Shown here: positions 1-4,579 of the stretch, piece after piece
Numbering within the stretch: the stretch's first letter is position 1
How the letters are laid out: each line of letters opens with the position of its first letter
Source: Propionibacteriaceae bacterium
Lineage (GTDB): Bacteria; Actinomycetota; Actinomycetes; Propionibacteriales; Propionibacteriaceae
DNA: 5,967 nucleotides
Assembly: GCA_003153855.1 (NCBI GenBank)
Contig: PMBM01000059.1
Coordinates: 1 to 5,967, forward strand
Reading direction: 5' to 3'
The notes under the pieces: generated by a model
Told to the model about the DNA's origin: nothing
What the model saw: the letters and a program-made list of their open reading frames with translations, nothing else
Database searches by the model: none
Position numbers and translations under genes: made by a program

Positions 1-177
1 CACGACACGCCGACGGCTTCCACGTACTCGCGCTGTTGCTGCCCCCTCGACGGGCCTGGTGGGGGAGTGCGGTCGAGGGGTCACGACACGCTGATGGTCG
101 CTTTGGACTAGCGCAGACAGTGGCCCCTTGACTCGCAGGTTGGGGATGGGAACCGTCGAGGGGCCCGACATGCCGAC
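1..177. repeat. degenerate 81-82 bp tandem repeat with hairpins
   Basis: No gene is visible here. The sequence CACGACACGC occurs at 1-10 and 82-91, and a weaker match continues at 164-177 (12 of 14 bases agree with 1-14). Each of the first two units holds an inverted repeat at the same offset: CCCCTCGAC at 43-51 with GTCGAGGGG at 72-80, and CCCCTTGAC at 124-132 with GTCGAGGGG at 155-163. The second stem extends to 11 bp (122-132 with 155-165) and includes one G-U pair. Loops are 20 and 22 nt and both G-rich. The arms are far better conserved between units than the DNA between them, which suggests that the fold or palindrome matters. The third unit merges into the ABC-transporter remnant. The window starts at the first unit, so more copies may lie upstream. 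Function unknown. Confidence 0.55.
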
Positions 178-549
178 CACTGCCGAGAGGCGGACGGACG
201 GGCTCGCAGAGCGGGTGAGCATCATCGACCACGCCACGTCGTCGTGGAAGGTACGCCCGAGCAGCTGAAGAGCGAGCGGGACGGCGACACCGTCGTCGTG
301 GAGCTCGAGTCGCCGGGCGACGCTGCCGGCGCCGCCATGCGACTGGTGGGCATGCGGGGGGTCAGAGAGGTCAGCGTCGACACAGCGACCCCGCGGGCCA
401 GGGCCGGGAGCGGATCACGCGCTGTACCGACGGTCCTCGCGGCTCTGGACGAGGCAGACCTCACAGTCGTCTCGGTGACGGTCGGGCGCCCGACGCTCGA
501 CGACGTGTACCTCCGTCACGCGGGCCGCCGATTCGAGGTGACAGCATGA
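175..549 (+). pseudogene. remnant of a DrrA-like ABC transporter ATP-binding protein
   Basis: This is the C-terminal part of an ATPase of the daunorubicin-resistance (DrrA) type, which would power a two-component ABC-2 exporter. The matching stretches lie in three different frames. 175-195 resembles the switch-histidine region (D-H-C-R-E-A-D). 200-232 reads GLAERVSIIDH. 235-549 reads HVVVEGTPEQLKSE and ends in the family's typical tail, PTLDDVYLRHAGRRFEV. The breaks can be placed: GGAC is duplicated at 192-199, and one base is missing near 233 (GAC CAC GCC where GAC CAC GGC CAC would be expected). Walker A, the signature motif and Walker B are absent, so the 5' two-thirds is gone or lies outside the window in another state. 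The open frame from GTG 244 (101 aa) is this tail and not a complete gene. Its TGA overlaps the next ATG at 546-549, as in intact drrAB pairs. Confidence 0.72.
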
Positions 550-687
550 GCAACCACGACGACGACCTCTCGTACGATGACGACCGCAACCCGTCGCTTC
601 GCCTTGCCCGGACGGCTTCTGGAGCACTCGCTCGAGCTCACGCAATCGCTCGAGGGTGTGGCCGTGCGGGTGGGTGGGCGCAGATGA
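546..687 (+). pseudogene. stub of the cognate ABC-2 permease N-terminus
   Basis: The ATG at 546 overlaps the ATPase stop (ATGA), the usual arrangement for a drrB-type permease. That frame, however, gives a 74-aa product ending at 770 with no membrane segment. A second frame, opening at ATG 577 and closing with TGA at 685-687, reads MTTATRRFALPGRLLEHS followed by LELTQSLEGV. This resembles the cytoplasmic N-terminus that precedes the first membrane helix of ABC-2 permeases (pattern R-L-L-x-H-S-x-x-L). I infer that the permease lost its frame early and its membrane domain entirely. No later trace of six membrane helices was found. The assignment rests mainly on position plus this short resemblance, so it is tentative. 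Confidence 0.4.
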
Positions 688-749
688 TAGCAGTGACTCG
701 CAGGAACCACCGATTTCTGTGGTCTACATGTGAGTCTTCTCACCCGGCC

Positions 750-778
750 TTGTGGCGGAGGTCACACTGACCTAGAGT
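750..778 (+). promoter_or_regulatory. predicted promoter of the 786-912 RNA
   Basis: TTGTGG at 750-755 and TAGAGT at 773-778 are separated by exactly 17 bp. This fits a housekeeping-sigma promoter (-35 TTGACA, -10 TANNNT). A start about 7-8 nt beyond the -10 box falls at 785-787, precisely where the long inverted repeat begins. No ribosome binding site or start codon follows closely, which favours a non-coding transcript. Confidence 0.5.
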
Positions 779-785
779 GATCAAA

Positions 786-912
786 CGAGAGCGGCGCCGA
801 GGATGATGTCTCCTGGGGGTGGGTAGACGGCTTTCAGCCCTTCACTTGGCGCCGCTCTCACTTTGTCTACACGTTCGTCCCTCAAGGCCTGGTCCATCGG
901 ACCGGGCCTTTG
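786..912 (+). ncRNA. candidate structured small RNA, about 125 nt, family unknown
   Basis: 787-800 pairs with 846-859 (GAGAGCGGCGCC against GGCGCCGCTCTC, plus one G-U and one A-U pair), giving a 14-bp closing stem around 45 nt. Inside are two adjacent possible hairpins: GTCT 808-811 with AGAC 825-828 enclosing a G-rich loop (CCTGGGGGTGGGT), and GGCT 829-832 with AGCC 836-839 around TTC. A 24-nt linker leads to an intrinsic terminator at 884-912. A good promoter ends 7-8 nt before the first stem. The next gene has its own promoter at about 944, so this is more likely a separate RNA than its leader. It does not match tRNA (the end stem is far longer than 7 bp), SRP RNA (no GGAAGG-type loop) or any riboswitch core I know. 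The same inverted repeat could instead be a 73-bp MITE-like element, though no target duplication is clear. Confidence 0.45.
884..912 (+). terminator. intrinsic terminator
   Basis: AAGGCCTGGTCC (884-895), loop ATC, and GGACCGGGCCTT (899-910) form a 12-bp stem with a single G-U pair, followed by a short T-containing tail (TTTGTGG from 909). This is the strongest hairpin in the window. It would end transcription from the 750-778 promoter or read-through from the decayed ABC operon, and it insulates the leaderless gene starting at 956. Confidence 0.7.
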
Positions 913-943
913 TGGCGTCTACGCCTCCACAAGGGTGTCCACC

Positions 944-949
944 TACGAT
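944..949 (+). promoter_or_regulatory. -10 box of a leaderless promoter
   Basis: TACGAT fits TANNNT and lies 6 nt before the ATG at 956, so transcription would begin at or next to the start codon. The cyclo-ligase gene at 5206 carries the identical hexamer at the identical distance. No convincing -35 box is seen, which is common for actinobacterial leaderless promoters. Confidence 0.5.
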
Positions 950-955
950 GCGGCT

Positions 956-1306
956 ATGACTTCCAGCCGATGGGCGACCGAACTGGCGACCAGTCTCATC
1001 GGTGAAACCGTCGATCTTCCCGACACGGCTCCTGAAGCCCGAACCGTCCTCGCGGCGCTCGAGAAGCAGGGATGGCCGTCGTCGCGAATCGTGGCGCTGG
1101 CGCGAGGACGCTTCGAGGCAGAGGAGGTATGGCCGTTCCCGGTCGCCCGATCTGTCGTGGCCGCCGGCCCGGCCCAGTGGTACGCCCTCGTGGGAGAGGT
1201 ACGGAGGCTGCTCGGGCTCGACGGGGTCGTCCAGCCGCAGCCCACGCGTACGGCCCTCACCGCCGACGAGCGACGTCTCCTCAGCGACGTACCGCCCCAC
1301 TGGTGA
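956..1306 (+). CDS. unrecognised 116-aa protein, probably leaderless mRNA
   Basis: I do not recognise the family. The start ATG 956 is chosen because TACGAT sits 6 nt upstream (leaderless pattern) and no Shine-Dalgarno is present. The frame stays open further upstream to a TTG at 863, but that would run through the terminator hairpin at 884-912. The protein is soluble, with no signal peptide or membrane segment. It is about half predicted helix: residues 25-39 and 72-87 (PAQWYALVGEVRRLLGL) look amphipathic, with a W-P-F-P segment at 59-62 and a C-terminal LTADERRLLSDVPPHW. There are no cysteines, which argues against a metal or redox role. It converges on mscL with a shared terminator and is not in an operon. 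Base composition resembles the neighbours, so there is no sign of recent transfer. It is probably a lineage-restricted conserved hypothetical protein. Confidence 0.78.
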   Translation: MTSSRWATELATSLIGETVDLPDTAPEARTVLAALEKQGWPSSRIVALARGRFEAEEVWPFPVARSVVAAGPAQWYALVGEVRRLLGLDGVVQPQPTRTALTADERRLLSDVPPHW

Positions 1307-1312
1307 CGCACG

Positions 1313-1342
1313 ACGGCCCCCCGACAGGAGTCGGAGGGCCGT
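1313..1342. terminator. bidirectional terminator between convergent genes
   Basis: ACGGCCCCCCGAC (1313-1325) and GTCGGAGGGCCGT (1330-1342) pair over 13 positions with one C/A mismatch, around the tetraloop AGGA. The hairpin begins 6 nt after the stop at 1304-1306 and lies 41 nt past the mscL stop on the other strand. No T-run follows on either side, as is usual in actinomycetes. Confidence 0.75.
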
Positions 1343-1383
1343 AGTGGATGAGGCTTGTGCGCGGTGACGCCTCGCCCGGTCGG

Positions 1384-1755
1384 TCAGGCGGACTTCTGGG
1401 CGGCGAGCAGGTCGCGGATCTCGAGGAGGATGTCCTCGGTGGTCGGCGCGCCAGGACCGTCCTCGGCCGGCTTCTTGACGCGGGCGTTGATGATCTCGTA
1501 CGGCTTCACGAGGCCGAAGTAGACCACCGCTGCGAGGATGGCGAACGAGACGACGGCGGTGAGGAACGGACCGACGCTCGTGAGTCCGCCCGGGGCCCAG
1601 GAGTCGAAGTTCGGTGCGCCGCCCAGCTTGGCGAGAAGCTCGATGACGATCTTGGTGAAGCCCTCTACGACGGTGGCGAACGCGCCGCCGATGATGAATG
1701 CGGTGGCCAGCTCGATCAGGTTGCCGCGGAACAGAAAGTCCTTGAATCCTTGCAT
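1384..1755 (-). CDS. mscL: large-conductance mechanosensitive channel MscL
   Basis: MscL is a homopentameric inner-membrane channel that opens under extreme membrane tension and releases solutes during hypo-osmotic shock. The 123-aa protein starts MQGFKDFLFRGN, the family's N-terminal amphipathic helix, followed by TM1 (about residues 12-40, LIELATAFIIGGAFATVVEG), a periplasmic loop (about 45-62), TM2 (about 65-85, ending FGLVKPYEIIN) and the cytoplasmic C-terminal helix EDILLEIRDLLAAQ. Length is close to the E. coli protein and shorter than the mycobacterial one. The start at 1755 has AAAGGG (1763-1768) 7 nt upstream; the open frame extends to 1821, but the added residues do not look like MscL. 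It is divergent from the phosphoesterase-domain gene and convergent with the 956-1306 gene, so it is probably transcribed alone. Confidence 0.97.
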   Translation of the reverse strand: MQGFKDFLFRGNLIELATAFIIGGAFATVVEGFTKIVIELLAKLGGAPNFDSWAPGGLTSVGPFLTAVVSFAILAAVVYFGLVKPYEIINARVKKPAEDGPGAPTTEDILLEIRDLLAAQKSA

Positions 1756-1860
1756 GGGAGTGCCCTTTCGGAGGCGGGTGCGGAACCCCCCAGGCCCCGC
1801 ATTCGGGAGGAAACGTAGCATTCAACTACTCCGTGACGAGGAACTTCTGCGATGTGTTTG

Positions 1861-1887
1861 CACGTTCACAGCCAGGTGTGAACCGTG
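1861..1887. promoter_or_regulatory. inverted repeat between mscL and the phosphoesterase gene
   Basis: GTTCACA (1864-1870) and TGTGAAC (1877-1883) are perfect arms around GCCAGG. Allowing one bulged C extends the arms to CACGTTCACA and TGTGAACCGTG. The arms resemble half-sites of the CRP family (TGTGA-N6-TCACA) but in everted order, so this is not a standard CRP/GlxR site. It lies 25 nt before the start codon at 1912 and over 100 nt upstream of mscL. It could be an operator for the right-hand gene or a 5' leader hairpin. No convincing -35/-10 pair was found beside it. Confidence 0.35.
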
Positions 1888-1911
1888 CTAGGGAAGGGGT
1901 ACCGGGAACCC

Positions 1912-2505
1912 ATGGATGCTGACCAGCGACTCGACGCGTACCGCCGCAAGCGCCGTACGGAGCTCTCCGGCGAGCCGACCGGAGCGGACGGGCCGCCCCC
2001 GCGCGACGGTCAGCCGAGGTTCGTCGTCCAGCGCCACGATGCCCGCAGCCTGCACTTCGACGTACGGCTGGAAGTGGACGGCGTGCTCGTGTCGTGGGCC
2101 GTTCCGAAGGGCCCGTCACTCAATCCCGCCGACAAGAGGCTGGCCCATCGCACCGAGGACCATCCCTTGGACTACATCGACTTCGAGGGCCGTATCGGCG
2201 GGGGCTACGGCGCCGGCACGGTGATCGTCTGGGACACCGGGACGTACGACAACCTCACCACCCTCGACGGCGAACCCGTTGCTGCCGCGGACGCTCTGTT
2301 GAAGGGCCACATCAAAGTCCTGCTGTACGGCCACAAGCTGTCGGGCGCCTTCGCCGTCACCCACACGAAGATGGGCGGCGACGAGGCCAACTGGATGCTG
2401 GTCAAGGTCGACGACGAGTCGGCGGATCGTCGCCGAAGGCCGACCGCGACCCAGAACGAGTCCGTCCTCACCGGACGTACGAACTCCGATCTCGAGGCCG
2501 ACTGA
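1912..2505 (+). CDS. stand-alone LigD-type DNA repair 3'-phosphoesterase domain protein
   Basis: This matches the phosphoesterase (PE) domain that forms the N-terminal module of DNA ligase D. That domain trims 3'-phosphates and 3'-ribonucleotides at broken ends during bacterial non-homologous end joining. Visible features of the 197-aa product: RFVVQRHDARSLHFDVRLE (37-55) with His42, His48, Asp50 and Arg52; EDHPLDY (82-88) with His84 and Tyr88; GGGYGAGTVIVWD (96-108); and the C-terminal SVLTGRT (184-190) typical of these domains. The putative metal and catalytic residues carry the same numbers as I remember for Pseudomonas LigD. Polymerase and ligase domains are absent and no ku gene is in view. 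ATG 1912 begins the expected N-terminus (MDADQRLDAYRRKRR); GTG 1885 is an in-frame alternative. No strong Shine-Dalgarno sits at ideal distance. It diverges from mscL and converges on the SAF gene. Confidence 0.93.
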   Translation: MDADQRLDAYRRKRRTELSGEPTGADGPPPRDGQPRFVVQRHDARSLHFDVRLEVDGVLVSWAVPKGPSLNPADKRLAHRTEDHPLDYIDFEGRIGGGYGAGTVIVWDTGTYDNLTTLDGEPVAAADALLKGHIKVLLYGHKLSGAFAVTHTKMGGDEANWMLVKVDDESADRRRRPTATQNESVLTGRTNSDLEAD

Positions 2506-2552
2506 CCGCTCGCGGCACCATCGTGCACCCTCCTCACGGACCGCGGGCGAGC

Positions 2553-3149
2553 TCATCCGATCGCCAGCGTCAACGTCGACGACGACATCGCCATCGTGAT
2601 CGCGCCGGCGTCCACTGCAGTGACCCGTACGAGCAGCACCGTCGCGGTCGTGCCGCTCAACACGTTGCCGCTCCCGACAGCAGGGACAGCCACCACGAGC
2701 ACGTGCGAGGCGACCGGTTGCGCCGAGCTCGTCGCGTACAACGTGACCCGTGTGCCAGGCGGCGCCAGGGCGGCCAGCTCAGGGTTGTCGAGCTTCACAC
2801 TGAGCACGACCGTGCCGTCTATGGTCGTGCCGCCGACCAGCGTGAGGTCGGTGAGGATCTGGCCGGCCCGGACGCCGGTCCCTGCCACCTTCCCGACCGC
2901 CTCACGGGTCTGGCTGAGCACGCCGTCCGGCACCGCCTGTCTCGGCATCCTCGCCAGCCTGACGTCGACGTCCGTCACCGTGGAGCCAGCCGCCACCAGG
3001 CGACTGGCCACGACGACGGTGACGAGGTCGGCCGAGTCCTTGCCGGTGACGGCCGAGAGCCCGGCGAAGACGGAGACGCCGACCAGGACGGCGGCCACGC
3101 CGCGCCGGTGCCAGCGGATGAGGTTGATGATCTTTCCTGAGGTCCACAC
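2553..3149 (-). CDS. membrane-anchored SAF domain protein (CpaB/RcpC-like)
   Basis: SAF domains occur in CpaB/RcpC (Flp pilus assembly), FlgA and sialic-acid synthases. The family resemblance here is to CpaB. Numbering from GTG 3149: a basic start (IRWHRR), one membrane helix at about 17-35 (GVAAVLVGVSVFAGLSAV), then the SAF domain at about 43-106 with the typical pattern V-V-A-S-R-L-V-A-A-G-S-T-V-T-D-x-D-V, PRQAVPDG and GVRAGQILT. A beta-rich RcpC-like tail at about 112-198 contains APPGTRVTLYA. The bulk should face outside the cytoplasm. No secretin, Flp pilin or CpaF gene is present, so a pilus role is not supported by context. The start is uncertain: TTG 3158 would add three residues, and neither start has a clear ribosome binding site. 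Two DnaA-box-like sites lie just upstream. About 198 aa is shorter than full CpaB (roughly 250 or more). Confidence 0.85.
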   Translation of the reverse strand: MWTSGKIINLIRWHRRGVAAVLVGVSVFAGLSAVTGKDSADLVTVVVASRLVAAGSTVTDVDVRLARMPRQAVPDGVLSQTREAVGKVAGTGVRAGQILTDLTLVGGTTIDGTVVLSVKLDNPELAALAPPGTRVTLYATSSAQPVASHVLVVAVPAVGSGNVLSGTTATVLLVRVTAVDAGAITMAMSSSTLTLAIG

Positions 3150-3184
3150 CCCGGACAATGCGCGTACGGTCTCGGATCCGTCAG

Positions 3185-3225
3185 TTGTCCCCAGAAGTCG
3201 TGGAGTCCGAGGGGCCTGTGGACAA
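3185..3225. promoter_or_regulatory. inverted pair of DnaA-box-like 9-mers
   Basis: TTGTCCACA on the minus strand (3217-3225) equals the actinobacterial DnaA-box consensus. TTGTCCCCA on the plus strand (3185-3193) differs at one base. Together they make an imperfect inverted repeat (3184-3194 with 3216-3226, 10 of 11 pairs) around 21 nt. The pair lies in the gap after the GyrI-like gene and 35-76 nt upstream of the SAF gene start, so it could regulate the SAF promoter. Alternatively it is only a long-loop hairpin ending the GyrI-like transcript. Confidence 0.4.
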
Positions 3226-3261
3226 CCTCAGCCGGTGACCAGTCCTTCACGTCGCCGGTGG

Positions 3262-3762
3262 CTAGTCCATCACTTTGATGGCGACGTTCGTGCGCCAGGT
3301 GGCCTTGTCCGGGTCGGTGAGTCGGTCGCTGAGGTACGACTCGTACCGGCACCGGAACGCGTCCCCACGAGGGTCGTCCCACCGGTCCCACGCGACGCCG
3401 TTCTCCCGCGCCCACTCCACCAACGTCTTGTTGCCCTTGTACGCGTTGTTGCGGCCCGTGTACGTGAGGTTGGCATACCGTCCGGCCGGGATGAAGCTGG
3501 GCTTCACGCGATCGTCGCCCGACACAGCTGTGGCCACCGGGATTCCGACCTCGAGCTCGAACTCGGTGCCCATGTTGATGACGTGGAACCGGTGGAACGC
3601 CGGACCGCCGGCTAGAAGACCTGCCGAGGTCATCCACCGTGAAAGCTCCTTGAGCAGCTTCGTGGTCCACGTGGAGAGGTCCTTCGAGGGGATCCACAGG
3701 CGTATCCCCATGTACGGCTGTTCAGCGCGACTCTCGACCGAAGGAGCGGTCGTCACCTGCAT
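3262..3762 (-). CDS. GyrI-like small-molecule-binding protein (AraC effector-binding fold)
   Basis: The 166-aa product resembles stand-alone GyrI-like / BacEBP-fold proteins, whose duplicated SHS2 units form a cleft that binds or, in some members, hydrolyses small hydrophobic molecules. Visible signatures: an amphipathic helix at about 28-47 (LSTWTTKLLKELSRWM), EFELEVGIPV (67-76), IPAGRYANLTYTG (91-103), a helix at about 108-121 ending in EWARENGV, and the C-terminal RCRYESYLSDRLTDPDKAT leading to a final beta strand (NVAIKV). There is no DNA-binding domain, so it is not a transcription factor by itself. ATG 3762 is supported by GAGAGGA (3769-3775) at 6-nt spacing; the stop is TAG. It reads toward the SAF gene but is about 110 nt away and probably separate. 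The ligand is unknown. Confidence 0.85.
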   Translation of the reverse strand: MQVTTAPSVESRAEQPYMGIRLWIPSKDLSTWTTKLLKELSRWMTSAGLLAGGPAFHRFHVINMGTEFELEVGIPVATAVSGDDRVKPSFIPAGRYANLTYTGRNNAYKGNKTLVEWARENGVAWDRWDDPRGDAFRCRYESYLSDRLTDPDKATWRTNVAIKVMD

Positions 3763-3776
3763 GGCAATTCCTCTCA

Positions 3777-3810
3777 GCGAGATGTCTCATCTGATTCAGG
3801 TAGGTCTCGC
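3777..3810. promoter_or_regulatory. palindromes upstream of the GyrI-like gene
   Basis: AGATG-TCT-CATCT (3780-3792) is a perfect 13-bp palindrome located 17-29 nt upstream of the ATG at 3762, just beyond its Shine-Dalgarno. It is nested in a wider inverted repeat, GCGAGA (3777-3782) with TCTCGC (3805-3810). It could be an operator or a leader hairpin. No confident promoter boxes were found. Confidence 0.3.
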
Positions 3811-4114
3811 GGCACGGACCAATGATCCGACAGTTGTTGCTCGCGATCCAGCCTCGCGTCGGACAGGCAATGGGGGCTTGTGGGGCGCGCCGCGCCGTCG
3901 TACGTGTCACATCTGCACCGTTTGTCTGTCGCGACCCGGGGCACTGGTGTCTGTCGCGACCCGGGGCACTGGGCAAGGGAGCGTGGTCGTACGAAGGGTG
4001 GCGCGGCAGGGACGCGCTGCTGGTGTAGGGGTGCGCTCGTGAGAAGGGGCCCGCTCCGGTCGACCCGCTGGGCCTGTGTAGTGGCGCGAGTGCAGACGCT
4101 GGGCGAGCCGTGGG
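3811..4114. other. gene-free stretch
   Basis: Open frames here are short, have arginine- and serine-rich translations, and lack ribosome binding sites or recognisable motifs, so I call no gene. The stretch holds the 25-bp tandem duplication at 3923-3972 and the GC palindrome GGCGCGCC at about 3884-3891. No convincing terminator for the zinc-ribbon gene (stop at 4115) was found; GCCCG/TGGGC arms around GGTCGACC near 4048-4072 are too weak to call. Confidence 0.5.
3923..3972. repeat. perfect 25-bp tandem duplication
   Basis: Two adjacent, identical 25-bp units occupy 3923-3947 and 3948-3972. Each contains the 8-bp palindrome GTCGCGAC followed by CCGGGGCACTGG. The core TGTCGCGACCC resembles TGTCGTGACCC, read on the minus strand of the left-end repeat (73-88), so both may derive from one intergenic repeat family. 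Only two copies are present, without flanking array or protein genes, so this is not CRISPR. Confidence 0.9.
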
Positions 4115-4459
4115 TCAGGCGGCGGAGGTGGTCGACGAGCTCGGCGGCTTCGACGAGGAGCTCGAGTCGGAGGTGGACGACTTCTCACCGCTCGACGACT
4201 TCTCGGAACCCGACTTCTCCGACCCGGAGGACTTCTCGGACGAGCCGCTCGAGCCGGCGCTCGCGGCAGCGGTCTTGCCCTTGGTGCGGTTGTCGGTCGC
4301 GTAGAACCCTGAGCCCTTGAAGACGACGCCCACGGCCGAGTAGACCTTTCGCAGCGTTCCGTCGCACTCGGGGCACTCGGTCAGCGAGGGGTCCGAGAAC
4401 TTCTGGACGGTCTCCAGCTCGCTGCCGCAGTCGACACAGCGGTACTGGTAGGTGGGCAT
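4115..4459 (-). CDS. FmdB-family zinc-ribbon protein, Rv0991c-like
   Basis: The first 60 residues are a classic FmdB/CxxC zinc ribbon: MPTYQYRCVDCGSELE, then FSDPSLTECPECDGTLRKVYS and VVFKGSGFYATD. Cys8, Cys11, Cys29 and Cys32 should bind one zinc. FmdB proteins were named as putative regulators. The M. tuberculosis relative Rv0991c (Ruc), in the same gene neighbourhood, has been reported as a redox-regulated chaperone, so a role in oxidative protein stress is plausible here by inference. Residues 63-114 form a low-complexity, surely disordered tail of Ser, Lys, Glu, Gly and Thr, with four EKS units at 75-94 and a Ser/Pro/Thr end without charge. Start ATG 4459 has GGAGG (4469-4473) 9 nt upstream. 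It follows the cyclo-ligase gene in the same direction after 120 nt and may have its own promoter. Confidence 0.95.
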   Translation of the reverse strand: MPTYQYRCVDCGSELETVQKFSDPSLTECPECDGTLRKVYSAVGVVFKGSGFYATDNRTKGKTAAASAGSSGSSEKSSGSEKSGSEKSSSGEKSSTSDSSSSSKPPSSSTTSAA

Positions 4460-4520
4460 CTAGAGGATCCTCCAACTCGATGTACGGGGGCGTCGCCGAA
4501 CAACCCGGCAGACGCGGGAA

Positions 4521-4526
4521 ATGATA
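4521..4526 (-). promoter_or_regulatory. possible -10 box for the zinc-ribbon gene
   Basis: On the minus strand this reads TATCAT, a near-consensus -10 box, which would give a 5' leader of about 55 nt before the ATG at 4459. No good -35 box lies 16-19 bp upstream (the best-placed hexamer is CCCGGC), so read-through from the cyclo-ligase gene remains equally possible. Confidence 0.28.
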
Positions 4527-4579
4527 CCGCCTGCTCAACGCAGCGCCGGGGCGCCGGATTCCGCATGGATGGTACGGGC

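Noticed and set aside
129..704. 11-bp direct repeat TGACTCGCAGG at 129-139 and 694-704, flanking the ABC remnant like a deletion scar or target duplication.
   Set aside because: A few chance 11-mers are expected in 6 kb of GC-rich DNA, no transposase or terminal inverted repeats are present, and the ends do not match the remnant's borders.
787..859. 73-nt element with paired ends resembling a tRNA in length.
   Set aside because: The end stem is 14 bp rather than 7, there is no anticodon arm at the right place, no TTCRANY-type T loop and no CCA.
842..1825. Long 327-codon open frame on the minus strand.
   Set aside because: It overlaps mscL and the 956-1306 gene in other frames, its translation is Arg/Ser/His-rich without motifs, and mscL is unmistakable.
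2508..2552. Inverted repeat GCTCGC/GCGAGC between the convergent phosphoesterase and SAF genes, as a terminator.
   Set aside because: The stem is only 6 bp before a bulge, the loop is over 30 nt and there is no T-run; too weak to call.
2094..3615. Large plus-strand open frames (348 and 339 codons) across the phosphoesterase, SAF and GyrI-like genes.
   Set aside because: They are complements or frame-shadows of genes with clear family motifs, a common artefact of high-GC DNA.
3923..3972. The two 25-bp units as a minimal CRISPR array.
   Set aside because: The units are directly adjacent with no spacer, there are only two, and no cas gene is nearby.
4457..4473. On the minus strand GGATCCTCTAGA, adjoining BamHI and XbaI sites as in cloning-vector polylinkers.
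   Set aside because: The sequence doubles as the Shine-Dalgarno spacer of the zinc-ribbon gene and both flanks are continuous native coding or intergenic DNA; no other vector sequence is present.
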